Positions 34,087-43,451 of a DNA stretch of 64,000 nucleotides are shown here, one piece after another. Positions within the stretch are counted from its first letter, which is position 1. Every line of letters starts with the position of its first letter. Source of the DNA: Hydrocarboniphaga sp. (GTDB lineage Bacteria > Pseudomonadota > Gammaproteobacteria > Nevskiales > Nevskiaceae). The stretch is from NCBI RefSeq assembly GCF_028291725.1, contig NZ_JAQGNT010000064.1:1-64000 (forward strand), in the 5' to 3' direction. Under the pieces are notes generated by a model. It had not been told where the DNA came from. It worked only from the letters and a program-made list of their open reading frames with translations, and ran no database searches. The position numbers and the translations under genes are program-made.

Positions 34087-36032
34087 GTGCCCGCGACGAC
34101 GACCGCTTCCGTGTGCGTCCCGGGGCTCCGAAGAATCGTCAGCAGAAGTTCGTTTCCCAAGTGATCAGGCAACTCGGCAAGGCCGGTGGACAATCAGCCG
34201 GCAAGGTTGGCGCGCAGCCCGGCGCACGTCTCGGACGCGGCCACGTCGCAGCGCAGTTCGCTGGCCGCTCGCTATCTCCGAACGCACGGCGCGTCACCAT
34301 CAAGACCCGGCTGGTGAATCTCAAGCAGGCCGGGCCGCGGTCGGTCGCCAGGCATCTGCGCTACATCGAGCGCGACGGTGTCGGGCGTCAGGATGAGCCG
34401 GGGCAGGCATACGGACCTACGGCGGACCATGCCGACCTGACTGCCTTCGAGGTACGCGGCCGGGAGGATCGTCACCAGTTCCGTTTCATCGTCTCACCGG
34501 AGGACGCGGAACATCTCGAAGACCTGCGCGGCTACACCCGCCAGCTGATGAGCCGCATGGAGGCCGACCTGGGCACGAACCTGGATTGGGTGGCAGTCGA
34601 TCACTGGAACACCGACAACCCGCACACGCACATCGTGTTGCGCGGCAAGGTCGACAGCGGCCGGGATCTGATCATTTCCCGCGATTACATCGCCAGGGGC
34701 ATGCGGGAGCGCGCTGCGGGACTGGCAACCGAATGGCTCGGGCCACGTACGGCGCGAGAAATCCAGCGGAGCCTACAGCGCGAGGTCGATCAGGAGCGGT
34801 GGACGAGCTTGGATCGCAGGCTGCAGCGCGAAGCGCAGGCCGGCGTGATCCGGCTGCAGCCGCCGGCGCGGGATGTCGAGACACGGCAGCAACGCTCGCT
34901 GCTGCTCGGGCGTCTGCAGCGCCTGCAGCAGATGGGGCTGGCGCAGGAATCATCACCTGGCGCGTGGAACCTGCAGGCCGACGCCGAACCGGTTCTGCGA
35001 ACGATGGGCGAGCGCGGCGACATCGTGCGCACGATGCAGCGGGCGATGCGCGGACTGCGGCGCGAGTTCGCGGTATTCGAGGCGAACGAGAACGCCCACC
35101 CGGTGGTCGGCCGGGTGGCGGCCAAGGGCTTGGCCGACGAGCTGTACGACCGCGGCTATTTGGTGATCGATGGCATCGACGGAAAAGCGCACTACTTGGC
35201 TCTCAATGCCAAGGCAGAGCTGGGGCAATATCCGGTCGGGTCCGTCGTCGAAGCCTGCGGCTCAACCGAGATCCGCACAGCGGACAAGAACATCGTAGCG
35301 CTGGCTGTTGATGGCGTGTACCGGGTCGACCATCACCTGGCATTGGCGCGGGGACAGCCAACTCCGAATCGCAACCCGAAAGAAGTTGTTGATGCGCATG
35401 TGCGCCGGCTGGAAGCGTTGCGCCGAGCCGGCCTCGTGGAGCGTATTGCCGAAGGTGTCTGGCGAGTGCCTACGGATTTGCCCGAGCGCGGCCGGCAATA
35501 CGATGCTCAGCGCTTGGGCGGCGTGTCGGTGGAACTGCGCTCACACCTGCCGATCGAGCGGCAGGCGCGCGTCATCGGAGCGACCTGGCTGGACCAGCAG
35601 TTGATCCGCGGCGCCACGGGCATCGGCGATCAGGGTTTTGGCGGCGAGGTGCGCGCAGCGCTGCGCCTACGTTCGGATTTCCTGATCGAACAAGGGCTGG
35701 CCGAGCGGCGCGGACAACGCGTGATCGTTGCGCGCAACCTGTTGGCGACGCTGCGCGACCGCGAAGCTGTAGCAGCGGCGCAAGACATCGCCTCAGAGAC
35801 TGGATTGGTGCATCGGCTGGTGACCGACGGAAATCGGGTCAGCGGCGTCTATAGGCGCAGCGTGATGTTGGCTAGCGGGCGCTTCGCCATGCTTGATGAC
35901 GGCACCACGCTAAGCCTTGTACCCTGGAAGCCGGTCATCGAGCACAGGCTAGGACAGGCGATGACTGCAATGGTACGAGGCAATAGTGTGAGCTGGGAGT
36001 TCGGACGACAGCGAGGCCTGCCTACTCAATAG
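34083..36032 (+). CDS. Conjugative relaxase (VirD2/TraI-like, DUF3363)
   Basis: A 649-residue relaxase starting MSARDDDRFRVRPGAPKNR. The N-terminal relaxase domain has the tyrosine motif RHLRYIERDG and the metal-binding histidine motif VDHWNTDNPHTHIVLRG; the C-terminal two-thirds is DUF3363. It nicks oriT to start transfer. The oriT should lie nearby but I could not locate it. The gene ends the ATGA-linked chain. Expected downstream partners traG and trb are not in view. Confidence 0.92.
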   Translation: MSARDDDRFRVRPGAPKNRQQKFVSQVIRQLGKAGGQSAGKVGAQPGARLGRGHVAAQFAGRSLSPNARRVTIKTRLVNLKQAGPRSVARHLRYIERDGVGRQDEPGQAYGPTADHADLTAFEVRGREDRHQFRFIVSPEDAEHLEDLRGYTRQLMSRMEADLGTNLDWVAVDHWNTDNPHTHIVLRGKVDSGRDLIISRDYIARGMRERAAGLATEWLGPRTAREIQRSLQREVDQERWTSLDRRLQREAQAGVIRLQPPARDVETRQQRSLLLGRLQRLQQMGLAQESSPGAWNLQADAEPVLRTMGERGDIVRTMQRAMRGLRREFAVFEANENAHPVVGRVAAKGLADELYDRGYLVIDGIDGKAHYLALNAKAELGQYPVGSVVEACGSTEIRTADKNIVALAVDGVYRVDHHLALARGQPTPNRNPKEVVDAHVRRLEALRRAGLVERIAEGVWRVPTDLPERGRQYDAQRLGGVSVELRSHLPIERQARVIGATWLDQQLIRGATGIGDQGFGGEVRAALRLRSDFLIEQGLAERRGQRVIVARNLLATLRDREAVAAAQDIASETGLVHRLVTDGNRVSGVYRRSVMLASGRFAMLDDGTTLSLVPWKPVIEHRLGQAMTAMVRGNSVSWEFGRQRGLPTQ

Positions 36033-36054
36033 AAACCGCCGCCCTGCAATATCG

Positions 36055-36123
36055 TCATCCTGTCCGATAACACGTCGTATCCTTTGCCAAATCGACCGCG
36101 ATGGTTGTAGCGTCTTTGATCAT
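36055..36123 (-). pseudogene. Remnant of an IS110-family transposase start
   Basis: On the minus strand, AGGAGAGCGGTC followed by ATG (36123) encodes MIKDATTIAVDLAKD, the typical beginning of IS110 transposases (start, strand with the first acidic catalytic residue), then runs to an unrelated stop at 36055. Everything after the first 15 residues is missing. It lies between the relaxase and the catabolic genes, suggesting past IS activity at that junction. Confidence 0.55.
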
Positions 36124-36334
36124 GACCGCTCTCCTGAGATTGGAATCATCAGACAGCCGCAAAAAGACCGGGGCGAGAGCCATTTCATCACTCGCACGCA
36201 TCGGCTTGGCACAACCGTGTTCATTGACACTCAGAGCGGCCGCGGCTGTGGCTCTGCAGCACCACAGTGGCATCGACAAGCGGGCCTTTTTTGCCAGGGA
36301 CGAGACGCTCCTGACTACGAGGCTCGCCTGAGTT

Positions 36335-37117
36335 CTAAATCACCGAGACCGATAGACCGCCATCGACCACGAGATCTGCGCCGGTCATATAAGAGCTCAG
36401 CGGAGAGCAAAGGAACAGGATCGTACGGGCAATCTCCTCGGGGGCACCGAATCGACCCAGCGGCGTCTTATTGATCATTCGCTCTGCCGCCTGCCCTTCG
36501 AATGCATCGGCCAGCTTCGTCAGGATGACTCCGGGCGACACCGTATTGACTCGGACTCCGCTGGCTCCGTATTCGAGCGCGAAAGATCGACTCATGCCGA
36601 TCGTTGCGGTCTTCAGAGTCGAATACAGACTGAGCATTCTCTCGGGGTGCCAACCTGCGATCGAGGACACATTGACGATGGAACCGCCGCCTCGCGGCCG
36701 CATCAGCCGAACAGCGGCGGCCGATATGTACCAGTTCCCCTTGAGGTTGACTTCCACGGCCTTGTCGAACAACGGCACATCGGTGTCGTCGATGCTGCGC
36801 CATGGGCTCAGAACCGCGTTGTTCACGAGGATATCGAGTCCGCCATGCGCTTCGTTCAAATGCTGCTGCATTGCTGCGATGTCTTCGCTACGACCGATAT
36901 GACATGCGCGAGCTTCAGCGCTCAATCCCGATGCTTTGAACTCTGCCACCACCCGCTCGCATTCGGCCTGTTTCCGGCTGCTGATCACAACGTGCGCGCC
37001 GGCCTCGGCGAGCATTCGGGCAGTCGCCTGCCCGATGCCGCCCGTAGAGCCCGTCACCAGTGCGATCTTTCCCTTGAGCGTGATCAGATCGAGCAATGCG
37101 GCATCTTGTTTCGTCAT
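36335..37117 (-). CDS. Short-chain dehydrogenase/reductase (SDR)
   Basis: About 260 residues from ATG 37117. A Rossmann TGSTGGIGQ motif, NNAV, the catalytic Ser in NVSSIAG and the YSTLK Tyr-Lys pair are present. Classical SDRs oxidise secondary alcohols or reduce ketones with NAD(P). It ends the five-gene operon behind the Fe-type alcohol dehydrogenase (31-base gap). In blc/att-type lactone operons an aldehyde dehydrogenase occupies this place, so the SDR suggests a secondary-alcohol intermediate. Substrate unknown. Confidence 0.88.
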   Translation of the reverse strand: MTKQDAALLDLITLKGKIALVTGSTGGIGQATARMLAEAGAHVVISSRKQAECERVVAEFKASGLSAEARACHIGRSEDIAAMQQHLNEAHGGLDILVNNAVLSPWRSIDDTDVPLFDKAVEVNLKGNWYISAAAVRLMRPRGGGSIVNVSSIAGWHPERMLSLYSTLKTATIGMSRSFALEYGASGVRVNTVSPGVILTKLADAFEGQAAERMINKTPLGRFGAPEEIARTILFLCSPLSSYMTGADLVVDGGLSVSVI

Positions 37118-37148
37118 GGGACTAGCGGCCTGAAAGGTAGCTCGACGA

Positions 37149-38351
37149 TCACCATGCGAGCTCAAGGATTTCTTCGACTTCGCGGGGGGAACTGATCTTT
37201 CTCGCGTTGCCTCGGGTGCTGTGGTGTTCCAGCATCGGCATGGAGTATTCGGCGACCTGTGAAAGTTGAGAGCGCTGAACACCTGCCTCGGACAATCGTT
37301 TGGGCTGCCCCAGTCTGGTCAAAAGCTCGCGCACGGCGTCCGAAAGACTGGCGGAAGGACCTCCGAGCGCCTGGAGCAGTTTCTGTTGTCGTGCGGCGGC
37401 AATCGGCTCGGCAGCATTCCACTTCAGAACCGCCGGCAGCAGCAGGGCCGACGTCTGGCCATGAGCCACATTTGCAAGCGCACCGAGGACTCGCCCTATC
37501 GCGTGGCTTGCGCCGACGGGCACACCCGCCGCCGGGCCCGAGATTGCCATCCAGGCTGCCGTCTGCAGATTCATGCACGTCTGCAATGTGGCGCGTCCAC
37601 TTGCCACCTCGGATAGGCCATGTACCAGCAGCTTCAAACCTTCGGATGCCAGCGCATCGAAGTATGGGCTCGCCTCGCTCGAGCAGAACGTTTCGACGCA
37701 GTGATCGATCGCCCGAACGCCCGTCATCACAACCAGTTCCGGCGGAGCATCGGCGAGCGCCTGCGGGTCCAGAATCACGAATCGCGGAACCATCAATGGG
37801 TGCTCGAACGGTTCCTTGCGCCCCGTTGCTGAAAGGGTCATCCCGGCGAATGGGGTGAACTCTGCAGCCGAAAGCGTCGTGGGAATCGCGATCATCCGCA
37901 GACGACATGCGGCGGGATCCACCGCCGCACCTTTCGGGCCAACGACGTTATCGAGGTCGTCTACCTTGTGGATACCCGCCCAGATCGTGAGCTGCATCAC
38001 CTTGGCAGCGTCGATCACCGAACCTCCGCCGACCGCCACGATGATGTTCGCCTCGGCCTTTCGGATTTCGTCTGCACCGTCAATGACGCATTCCCGAGGA
38101 GAATGTGGTGTCACTCCTGCAAAGACGCCCACGCAACCTTCGCCAAGGCGAGACTGGATGCCTTGAACCAGAGCACTACCGGCAACCGATTTCGACGTGA
38201 CCAGGAAAATCCTGTCCAACCCGTGCGCCGACGCAAGGTCGGCGACGGCTTTTGCCGCCGGCACCCCCAGGACCAGTTGGTCCTGAAGCTGGAATTTATG
38301 GCTCATCGCTCTGACGTCTCCGGATTGCTCGACGACGCTCGGCGCGGTCAC
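37149..38351 (-). CDS. Iron-type alcohol dehydrogenase (maleylacetate-reductase-like)
   Basis: A group III Fe-dependent dehydrogenase of about 400 residues. NAD binding GGGSVIDAAK, metal ligands in AIDHCVETF (Asp, His), GASHAIGR (His) and NVAHGQ (His) are all present. The subfamily resembles maleylacetate reductases and gamma-hydroxybutyrate dehydrogenases. GTG at 38351 overlaps the hydrolase stop (GTGA); an ATG at 38306 is an alternative start. The neighbour is a metallo-beta-lactamase hydrolase, as in gamma-butyrolactone operons (blcCB). Confidence 0.86.
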   Translation of the reverse strand: MTAPSVVEQSGDVRAMSHKFQLQDQLVLGVPAAKAVADLASAHGLDRIFLVTSKSVAGSALVQGIQSRLGEGCVGVFAGVTPHSPRECVIDGADEIRKAEANIIVAVGGGSVIDAAKVMQLTIWAGIHKVDDLDNVVGPKGAAVDPAACRLRMIAIPTTLSAAEFTPFAGMTLSATGRKEPFEHPLMVPRFVILDPQALADAPPELVVMTGVRAIDHCVETFCSSEASPYFDALASEGLKLLVHGLSEVASGRATLQTCMNLQTAAWMAISGPAAGVPVGASHAIGRVLGALANVAHGQTSALLLPAVLKWNAAEPIAAARQQKLLQALGGPSASLSDAVRELLTRLGQPKRLSEAGVQRSQLSQVAEYSMPMLEHHSTRGNARKISSPREVEEILELAW

Positions 38352-39229
38352 GCCTCCTCCACGCGCCAGACATCGCCATGCGGCGTGACGCGTACCCCGG
38401 TAGGTTCAGCGAAGTGAGTCCCGAGGACGACCGCGGACGTGCCGCTGTATTTTCCGAGAAAGCTCTTGCGAGTGCGGCGCGCTTGGTCTTGGTCTGCGCA
38501 GAAAGTGCTGCAGACGTCAGGCTCACAGATCTGCACCGGGTGATGCATCATGTCGCCGGTGATGAGCGCTTCCTGGCCCTTCGAGCTGATGTGGATGCAG
38601 CAGTGGCCCGCCGTATGGCCCGGCGTCGAATCGATCCACACTTCGTCGTTGATGTGATGGTCGAACTCGACCAGCGTGACCAAGCCCGCATCGACGACCG
38701 GCTTGATTGAATCGAGGTACGTGGCTTCCGCTTCGGGACCCTTGTCGACTTTGGCGTTCTCGTACTCCACGCGGGCGAAAAGGTATCGCGCATTGGGGAA
38801 AGTCGGAACCCACTTTCCCTCCACCAGACGCGTGCTCCAGCCGACATGGTCCACGTGCAAATGGGTGCACAGCACGATATCGATCGACTCCGGTGGGAAA
38901 CCGGCCTGCGTCAGATGCTCGAGAAACGGCCCCTTGTGCATGGCGAAGAGCGGGCTCTCACGTGGCTTGTCGTTGCCGATGCAAGGATCCACCATGATCT
39001 TCAACCCACCGGCTTCGATGATGAACGCCTGAATGTTGACGATGATCTGCCCTTCTTCTGTCGCGAAGTTAGGCTTGAGCCAAGCGTGTTTCTTCACCGT
39101 CTCGACGTCGGTCTTGAGCAACCACTCCGGCGCTATAGTGAGCGGGTCCATCTCCAGAACGCGGGTCACGGTCACATCGCCGACCTGCCACTTCTTGAAC
39201 GTTAGTGTCGTCGCCTTGTTGTTGGTCAT
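38348..39229 (-). CDS. Metallo-beta-lactamase-fold hydrolase, possible lactonase
   Basis: A 293-residue MBL-fold protein. The dinuclear metal motif is THLHVDHVG (H123, H125, D127, H128), with further ligands in STPGHTAGH, ITGDMMHH and GTHFAEPTG. Its layout matches the AttM/AiiB-like and related lactonase or thioesterase-type hydrolases. Coupled by a GTGA overlap to the Fe-dehydrogenase, it may open a lactone that is then oxidised. It lies 59 bases after the thiolase stop. Confidence 0.85.
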   Translation of the reverse strand: MTNNKATTLTFKKWQVGDVTVTRVLEMDPLTIAPEWLLKTDVETVKKHAWLKPNFATEEGQIIVNIQAFIIEAGGLKIMVDPCIGNDKPRESPLFAMHKGPFLEHLTQAGFPPESIDIVLCTHLHVDHVGWSTRLVEGKWVPTFPNARYLFARVEYENAKVDKGPEAEATYLDSIKPVVDAGLVTLVEFDHHINDEVWIDSTPGHTAGHCCIHISSKGQEALITGDMMHHPVQICEPDVCSTFCADQDQARRTRKSFLGKYSGTSAVVLGTHFAEPTGVRVTPHGDVWRVEEA

Positions 39230-39288
39230 CTGTACTCCTCCACCTATATCAACTGGGTTTGAACAACGCTTACTCGATCTTTCCTGCC

Positions 39289-40521
39289 CTATCGCCCGAG
39301 AATCGTGACGGCGGCGACTGCTTCCTCGACCCCTTGAAAACCACCTCCGTTCTCTGCCAAGGCGAATCTCGATCCGCTGACCTGCCGGGCACCGGCGATG
39401 CCGCGCAGATGAAGAGCAAGCTCATAGATTTGCCCCAGCCCGCTTGCAGCAATCGGATGCCCTTTCGATTCAAGCCCACCTGAAGGGTTGATCGGAATGC
39501 TGCCGCCGAGACTCGTCTCACCACGTTCGGCGAACCAGCCGCCTTGGCCCAGCTCACAAAAGCCGAGGTTCTCGGTCTGAATGATTTCGCCGAAGGAAGA
39601 CGCGTCATGGACCTCGGCTACTGAAATGTCTTTCGGGCCAATTCCGGCCAGGTCGTAAGCTTTGTTCGCTGCATTGCGGCACAGGTGATTGCCGAAGTCG
39701 CTCCAATCGCGATCACTGCCACTGACTAGTACGGAGGCAAGTACTCGTAGCGCGCGCGACTTGGAAAAGCGCTCGAGTGCCGAGCGCGTACAAACGATGG
39801 CCGCGGAGGCGCCGTCACTGATAGGTGAGCACATCGGCAACGTCAGTGGCCAACAGATCAGCGGTCCGGCCAGCACTTCTTCGACCGACATGCTCTTCTG
39901 ATACTGGGAGAGTGGATTCATCGTGGAATGCTGATGATTCTTCGAGGCCACGATGGCCAACTGGCGTTCCGTCGTGCCGAACCGAGCCATGTGGCCGCGG
40001 GTTATGGATGCGTAGAGCTCCATGAAAGGACTCTTGACACCCGATTCCTTGCCTGCCGGCACCGGCATTCCGTTACCGATGGAGCCGAGCGCCTCTGCAA
40101 CTGCACCGGTCTCATGAACATCCCAGGCTCCATCGAAGATGGCTGTGGACTTTCTCTTGTCCGGATCCACCATTTTTTCGACGCCGACCGCGAGAGCGAC
40201 ATCGGCGAGGCCGGCCTTCAAATACGCTATTGCCTGGTGCAGAGCGGTTGCACCGCCTGCGCAGGCGTTCTCGACATTGATGATCGGGATGTTTTGAAAG
40301 CCCATCGAGCGAAGCGCCATCTGCCCGCGAACCGAGTGCTGGCCATCGATGATGGCCTGCGTGCTGTTGGCATAGAACGCGACACCGACATCCGGGATGG
40401 TCGCGTCCGCATCGGACAGAGCGTCGCCGACCGTTTGGGCAACCAGTGACTTCACTGATCGATCGAGCAGCTTGCCGAACGGCGTCATCGACACGCCAAT
40501 TAGAAAAATATCATCCCGCAT
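39289..40521 (-). CDS. Thiolase, SCP2/SCPx-like type
   Basis: A 410-residue thiolase-fold protein from ATG 40521 (MRDDIFLIGVSMTPFGK). The nucleophilic Cys lies in NVENACAGGATAL; HDASSFGEI (residue usually His/Asn in this group), GHPIAASG and ENGGG complete the site. SCP2-type thiolases cleave beta-ketoacyl-CoAs of branched or steroid-like substrates. Related Ltp2 aldolases need a DUF35 partner; none is visible here, so a true thiolase is more likely. Second gene of the operon. Confidence 0.86.
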   Translation of the reverse strand: MRDDIFLIGVSMTPFGKLLDRSVKSLVAQTVGDALSDADATIPDVGVAFYANSTQAIIDGQHSVRGQMALRSMGFQNIPIINVENACAGGATALHQAIAYLKAGLADVALAVGVEKMVDPDKRKSTAIFDGAWDVHETGAVAEALGSIGNGMPVPAGKESGVKSPFMELYASITRGHMARFGTTERQLAIVASKNHQHSTMNPLSQYQKSMSVEEVLAGPLICWPLTLPMCSPISDGASAAIVCTRSALERFSKSRALRVLASVLVSGSDRDWSDFGNHLCRNAANKAYDLAGIGPKDISVAEVHDASSFGEIIQTENLGFCELGQGGWFAERGETSLGGSIPINPSGGLESKGHPIAASGLGQIYELALHLRGIAGARQVSGSRFALAENGGGFQGVEEAVAAVTILGR

Positions 40522-40552
40522 AAATAGTCGTCCTGGATCGCTAGAAATGGGT

Positions 40553-41344
40553 TCAACATCCAGTGAAAATCGGGCGGCGCTTTTCGTTGAAGGCTGCGAT
40601 GCCTTCATTACGGTCCCGACTCGTGGTGTGCAGCTGGGAGACCAACTGTTCTAGGCGAATGCTGGCTGCCATGGGCTGGTCAAGACTGCTTACCGCCAGC
40701 ATCTTCATTCGACTGAGACCGATCGGACTCTTGGTCGCGATCTTCGCGACGACTGCGTCTACCGCAGCCACCAGCTCGGCGTCTTCGACGATCTGATTGA
40801 TCAGTCCGCATTCCACGAATCGCTCCACGGGCAAGAGGTCTCCCGTAAAGAACAAATAGTTCGCTCTGTTGGCGCCGATCTTTCGCGGCAGCCGCGCCGA
40901 AGCGCCGGCACCGGGGAGCAGCCCGTAATTGGCGTGTCCATCTCCGATTCGGGCGCTCTTGGCTGCATAAACCAAGTCGCAGCTCAACAGCAGTTCCATG
41001 CCACCGCCTGCCGCCAATCCGTTGACTGCCGCGATGACGGGCTTCGGATACGCTTCGAGTCGATCCATCAGAGCCGCAGCACTGGCGATGAAGCGATTAC
41101 TTTCCGCTTCTCTCTCGTCTTCCTGATACTCGTTGATGAATTTGAGATCGGCCCCCGCGCAGAAGCCGCGGCCATTCGCGGAGAAGACGACAGCGAAGAT
41201 CGTGGGGTCGGCCATTGCCGCATCCAAGACTTGGTGAGCCTCCGCAATGAAGCCTTTGCTCAGCGGGTTCATCTGGTCCGGACGATTGAGTCGAATCCAG
41301 GCCGCGCCGCCGCGGCGCTCGTAAGTCAGATCGTTGAAGTCCAC
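40553..41344 (-). CDS. Enoyl-CoA hydratase/isomerase (crotonase) family protein
   Basis: A 263-residue crotonase-fold protein and the first gene of the operon. Oxyanion hole segments (CAGADL and NGLAAGGGMEL) are intact and Glu117 matches the first hydratase glutamate. The position of the second glutamate is His137 (GDGHANYGLLPG). True hydratases need both, so this may be a hydrolase, lyase or isomerase, for example a ring-cleaving crotonase. Its promoter region holds a perfect palindrome. Confidence 0.87.
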   Translation of the reverse strand: MDFNDLTYERRGGAAWIRLNRPDQMNPLSKGFIAEAHQVLDAAMADPTIFAVVFSANGRGFCAGADLKFINEYQEDEREAESNRFIASAAALMDRLEAYPKPVIAAVNGLAAGGGMELLLSCDLVYAAKSARIGDGHANYGLLPGAGASARLPRKIGANRANYLFFTGDLLPVERFVECGLINQIVEDAELVAAVDAVVAKIATKSPIGLSRMKMLAVSSLDQPMAASIRLEQLVSQLHTTSRDRNEGIAAFNEKRRPIFTGC

Positions 41345-41374
41345 AACACTCCTCGTTATGTTCGTCTGTTGCTA

Positions 41375-41388
41375 TGACTTTAAAGTCA
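41375..41388. promoter_or_regulatory. Perfect palindrome TGACTTTAAAGTCA, probable operator
   Basis: A perfect 14-bp palindrome in the 160-bp gap between two divergent catabolic genes. On the minus strand it overlaps a plausible -10 region (TTGCGT, 17 bases, TAAAGT). Related sites at 49763 and 51255 suggest a common regulator, probably TetR-type. Confidence 0.65.
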
Positions 41389-41504
41389 GTTATATGATTA
41401 CGCAAGTCAGAACTATAGAAGACGCGTAACAAAACCCGCGTGCATCTACTCCGCGCAGCAGCGGCAAACGGGCGAGCCGCCCATCTCAATCAGGAACAAC
41501 ACAG

Positions 41505-42290
41505 ATGACCGATCTACTCGATCTGAAAGGGCGCTACGCGCTCATCACCGGCGCCGGCCAAGGCGTAGGCCGTCAAGCCGCCCTGCACTTCGCGTCTTCT
41601 GGCGCGGCAGGAATCGTCGTCAACGACTTTCATCTGGAGCGCGCAGTTTCGGTGGTCAAAGAGATCGAAGAGGCCGGCGGCAAAGCGATCGCTGTTCAGG
41701 CCGATATCACCAATCTGGCCGCTGTCGAGGCGATGGTCCAGAAAGGCATCGATGCCTTCGGCCAAATCGACATCCTCGTCAACAACGCCGGAAATGCCGG
41801 TCCCGTTCAGGACGTCTCCAAGGTGAAACCGTTTTGGGAGAGTTCTCCGGAGGACTGGAACCAATTTGTCGGCACCAACTTCTTCGGTGTATTGAACTGC
41901 TGCAAAGCGGCGTTGCCTGGAATGATGGCTCGAAAGTATGGGCGCGTGATCACCGTAATCTCGGACGCGGGCCGTGTCGGTGAACCGCATCTGGCAGTCT
42001 ATTCGGGCGCGAAGGCTGGTGCTGCCGGTTTCATGCGTGCGCTTGCCAAGGCAGTTGGACGCGCCAACGTGACGGCCAACTGCGTCGCGCTCTCTGGGAT
42101 TCGCACACCGGGTATCGCGGGCATGCTCTCAGACGAGAACGTTGCTCAGGCACTCAAGTCCTATGTCATCCGCCGCCTCGGAGAACCAGAGGACGCCGCA
42201 AATCTGATCCTCTTCCTCGCCTCGGACGCGGCGAGCTGGATCACGGGCCAGACTTACCCAGTCAACGGTGGATACGCATTCTCAGTGTGA
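41505..42290 (+). CDS. SDR-family dehydrogenase
   Basis: A 261-residue SDR with TGAGQGVGR, NNAG, the catalytic ISDAGRVG serine region and YSGAK. The fold and this serine region are reminiscent of 2-hydroxycyclohexanecarboxyl-CoA dehydrogenases (BadH type), although that is similarity by eye. It is transcribed alone, divergently from the crotonase operon, and shares its palindrome. It ends with no recognisable gene for the following 850 bases. Confidence 0.88.
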   Translation: MTDLLDLKGRYALITGAGQGVGRQAALHFASSGAAGIVVNDFHLERAVSVVKEIEEAGGKAIAVQADITNLAAVEAMVQKGIDAFGQIDILVNNAGNAGPVQDVSKVKPFWESSPEDWNQFVGTNFFGVLNCCKAALPGMMARKYGRVITVISDAGRVGEPHLAVYSGAKAGAAGFMRALAKAVGRANVTANCVALSGIRTPGIAGMLSDENVAQALKSYVIRRLGEPEDAANLILFLASDAASWITGQTYPVNGGYAFSV

Positions 42291-43145
42291 TTCGGCAGAT
42301 ACAGGCGGAATGAAGTGCAGCGCCACTCCGGGGCTGCAGAGCACAAAGGAAGCTCGATGAATCGACGAAGCTTCTGCACCGCGTAGGCGGCCGGAGCCAG
42401 CGCCCTGACGCTGCCAATGCTGTCTGCGGCCGGTTCCGCACCTGTCTCCGGGATCAGAAGCCGATCGGACGATATCGTCCTGGAAACCTTGACCGGCCCG
42501 ATGCGCGGGGCGGAAGTCTTCGCACCGAAACTCAGACGAAAGTTTGGTGATCCCGCCGCAAACTCGATCCTTCGCGACAACCTGATCTACGCGTTCCGGC
42601 GTGGGGACCACGTGGCTTGATCGATCGAAGGCATCCGAGCACTGACACCACTCCTCTTTTCCGGAATTTCATATGAACGCCCGCCACTATGTTGTTACAC
42701 GAGTACGCCAGAAAGCGTTCTGTCGGGTCGAGAGGCCTAGCAGCAGTTGGCCCCACGCGGCCATGGGACTTCGGACGATGAACGGCCTTCCGGCTCAAGT
42801 GCCGATCGTCAACGACGCCACTCGCCTCCTCCCGACCCGACTATGCAGATGCGTCTGTTGACCCCGATCATCCGTTGCAAGGTTAAGGCCGGCCGATGTC
42901 GTGCCATGAGTATGGCTTCTCGGATCGGATGCTAGCCCAGGACGTTTGCAGTGCAGCGATATCTGATGGCTATAACGGACCTTTCTTTGGTTCAGTACTT
43001 CCAACGCACAAAGCAGCTATCGAAGCAGTTCTTTCGCGGCACCCCAGCTATTTAGTACCGTCTTGTCAGGCCGCAGCTTAGCGGCTATCCGACGGGGTCG
43101 CGATCCGAGTCGGGCAGATTCTCTGATCGCCCGACCTGTTCAATT
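42291..43145. other. Long intergenic region, no convincing gene
   Basis: About 855 bases after the SDR gene. Short frames exist on both strands (for example 42417-42620 plus) but none has a recognisable motif or good ribosome site. It may be decayed coding sequence in the accessory region. Confidence 0.45.
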
Positions 43146-43445
43146 CTACTTCTCGGACAGGCCCTCGAAGCTGAAAATGAAACTGGTGTCCGCTGAGCCG
43201 TGCCGTAACGGTATGGCTTGCTGATATTCCGGCGATAGGTACCACTCCTGCAACGCGGCCTGGTTCTCGAAGCGCAACAAGATGATGCGTTGCGCCGGGA
43301 CATCACCTTCGATGGCCCTTGGGCTGTCGGACACTGCCAAACACTCTATGCCGTACTTTTCGATGCTCTGAAAGCCTACCTCCTCGTAGCGGGCATAGAG
43401 GTCGAGATCCTTTCGATTGATCGCTGCAAAGAAGTAGATGGGCAT
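43146..43445 (-). CDS. DUF1330 family protein
   Basis: A 99-residue ferredoxin-like barrel protein. DUF1330 features are the start MPIYFFAAINRKD, EGDVPAQRIILLRFEN and WYLSPEYQQAIPLR. The family includes small isomerase- or EthD-like proteins of unknown reaction. The gene begins 6 bases after the upstream oxidoreductase stop, so they are cotranscribed. Confidence 0.87.
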   Translation of the reverse strand: MPIYFFAAINRKDLDLYARYEEVGFQSIEKYGIECLAVSDSPRAIEGDVPAQRIILLRFENQAALQEWYLSPEYQQAIPLRHGSADTSFIFSFEGLSEK

Positions 43446-43451
43446 ATGTCC

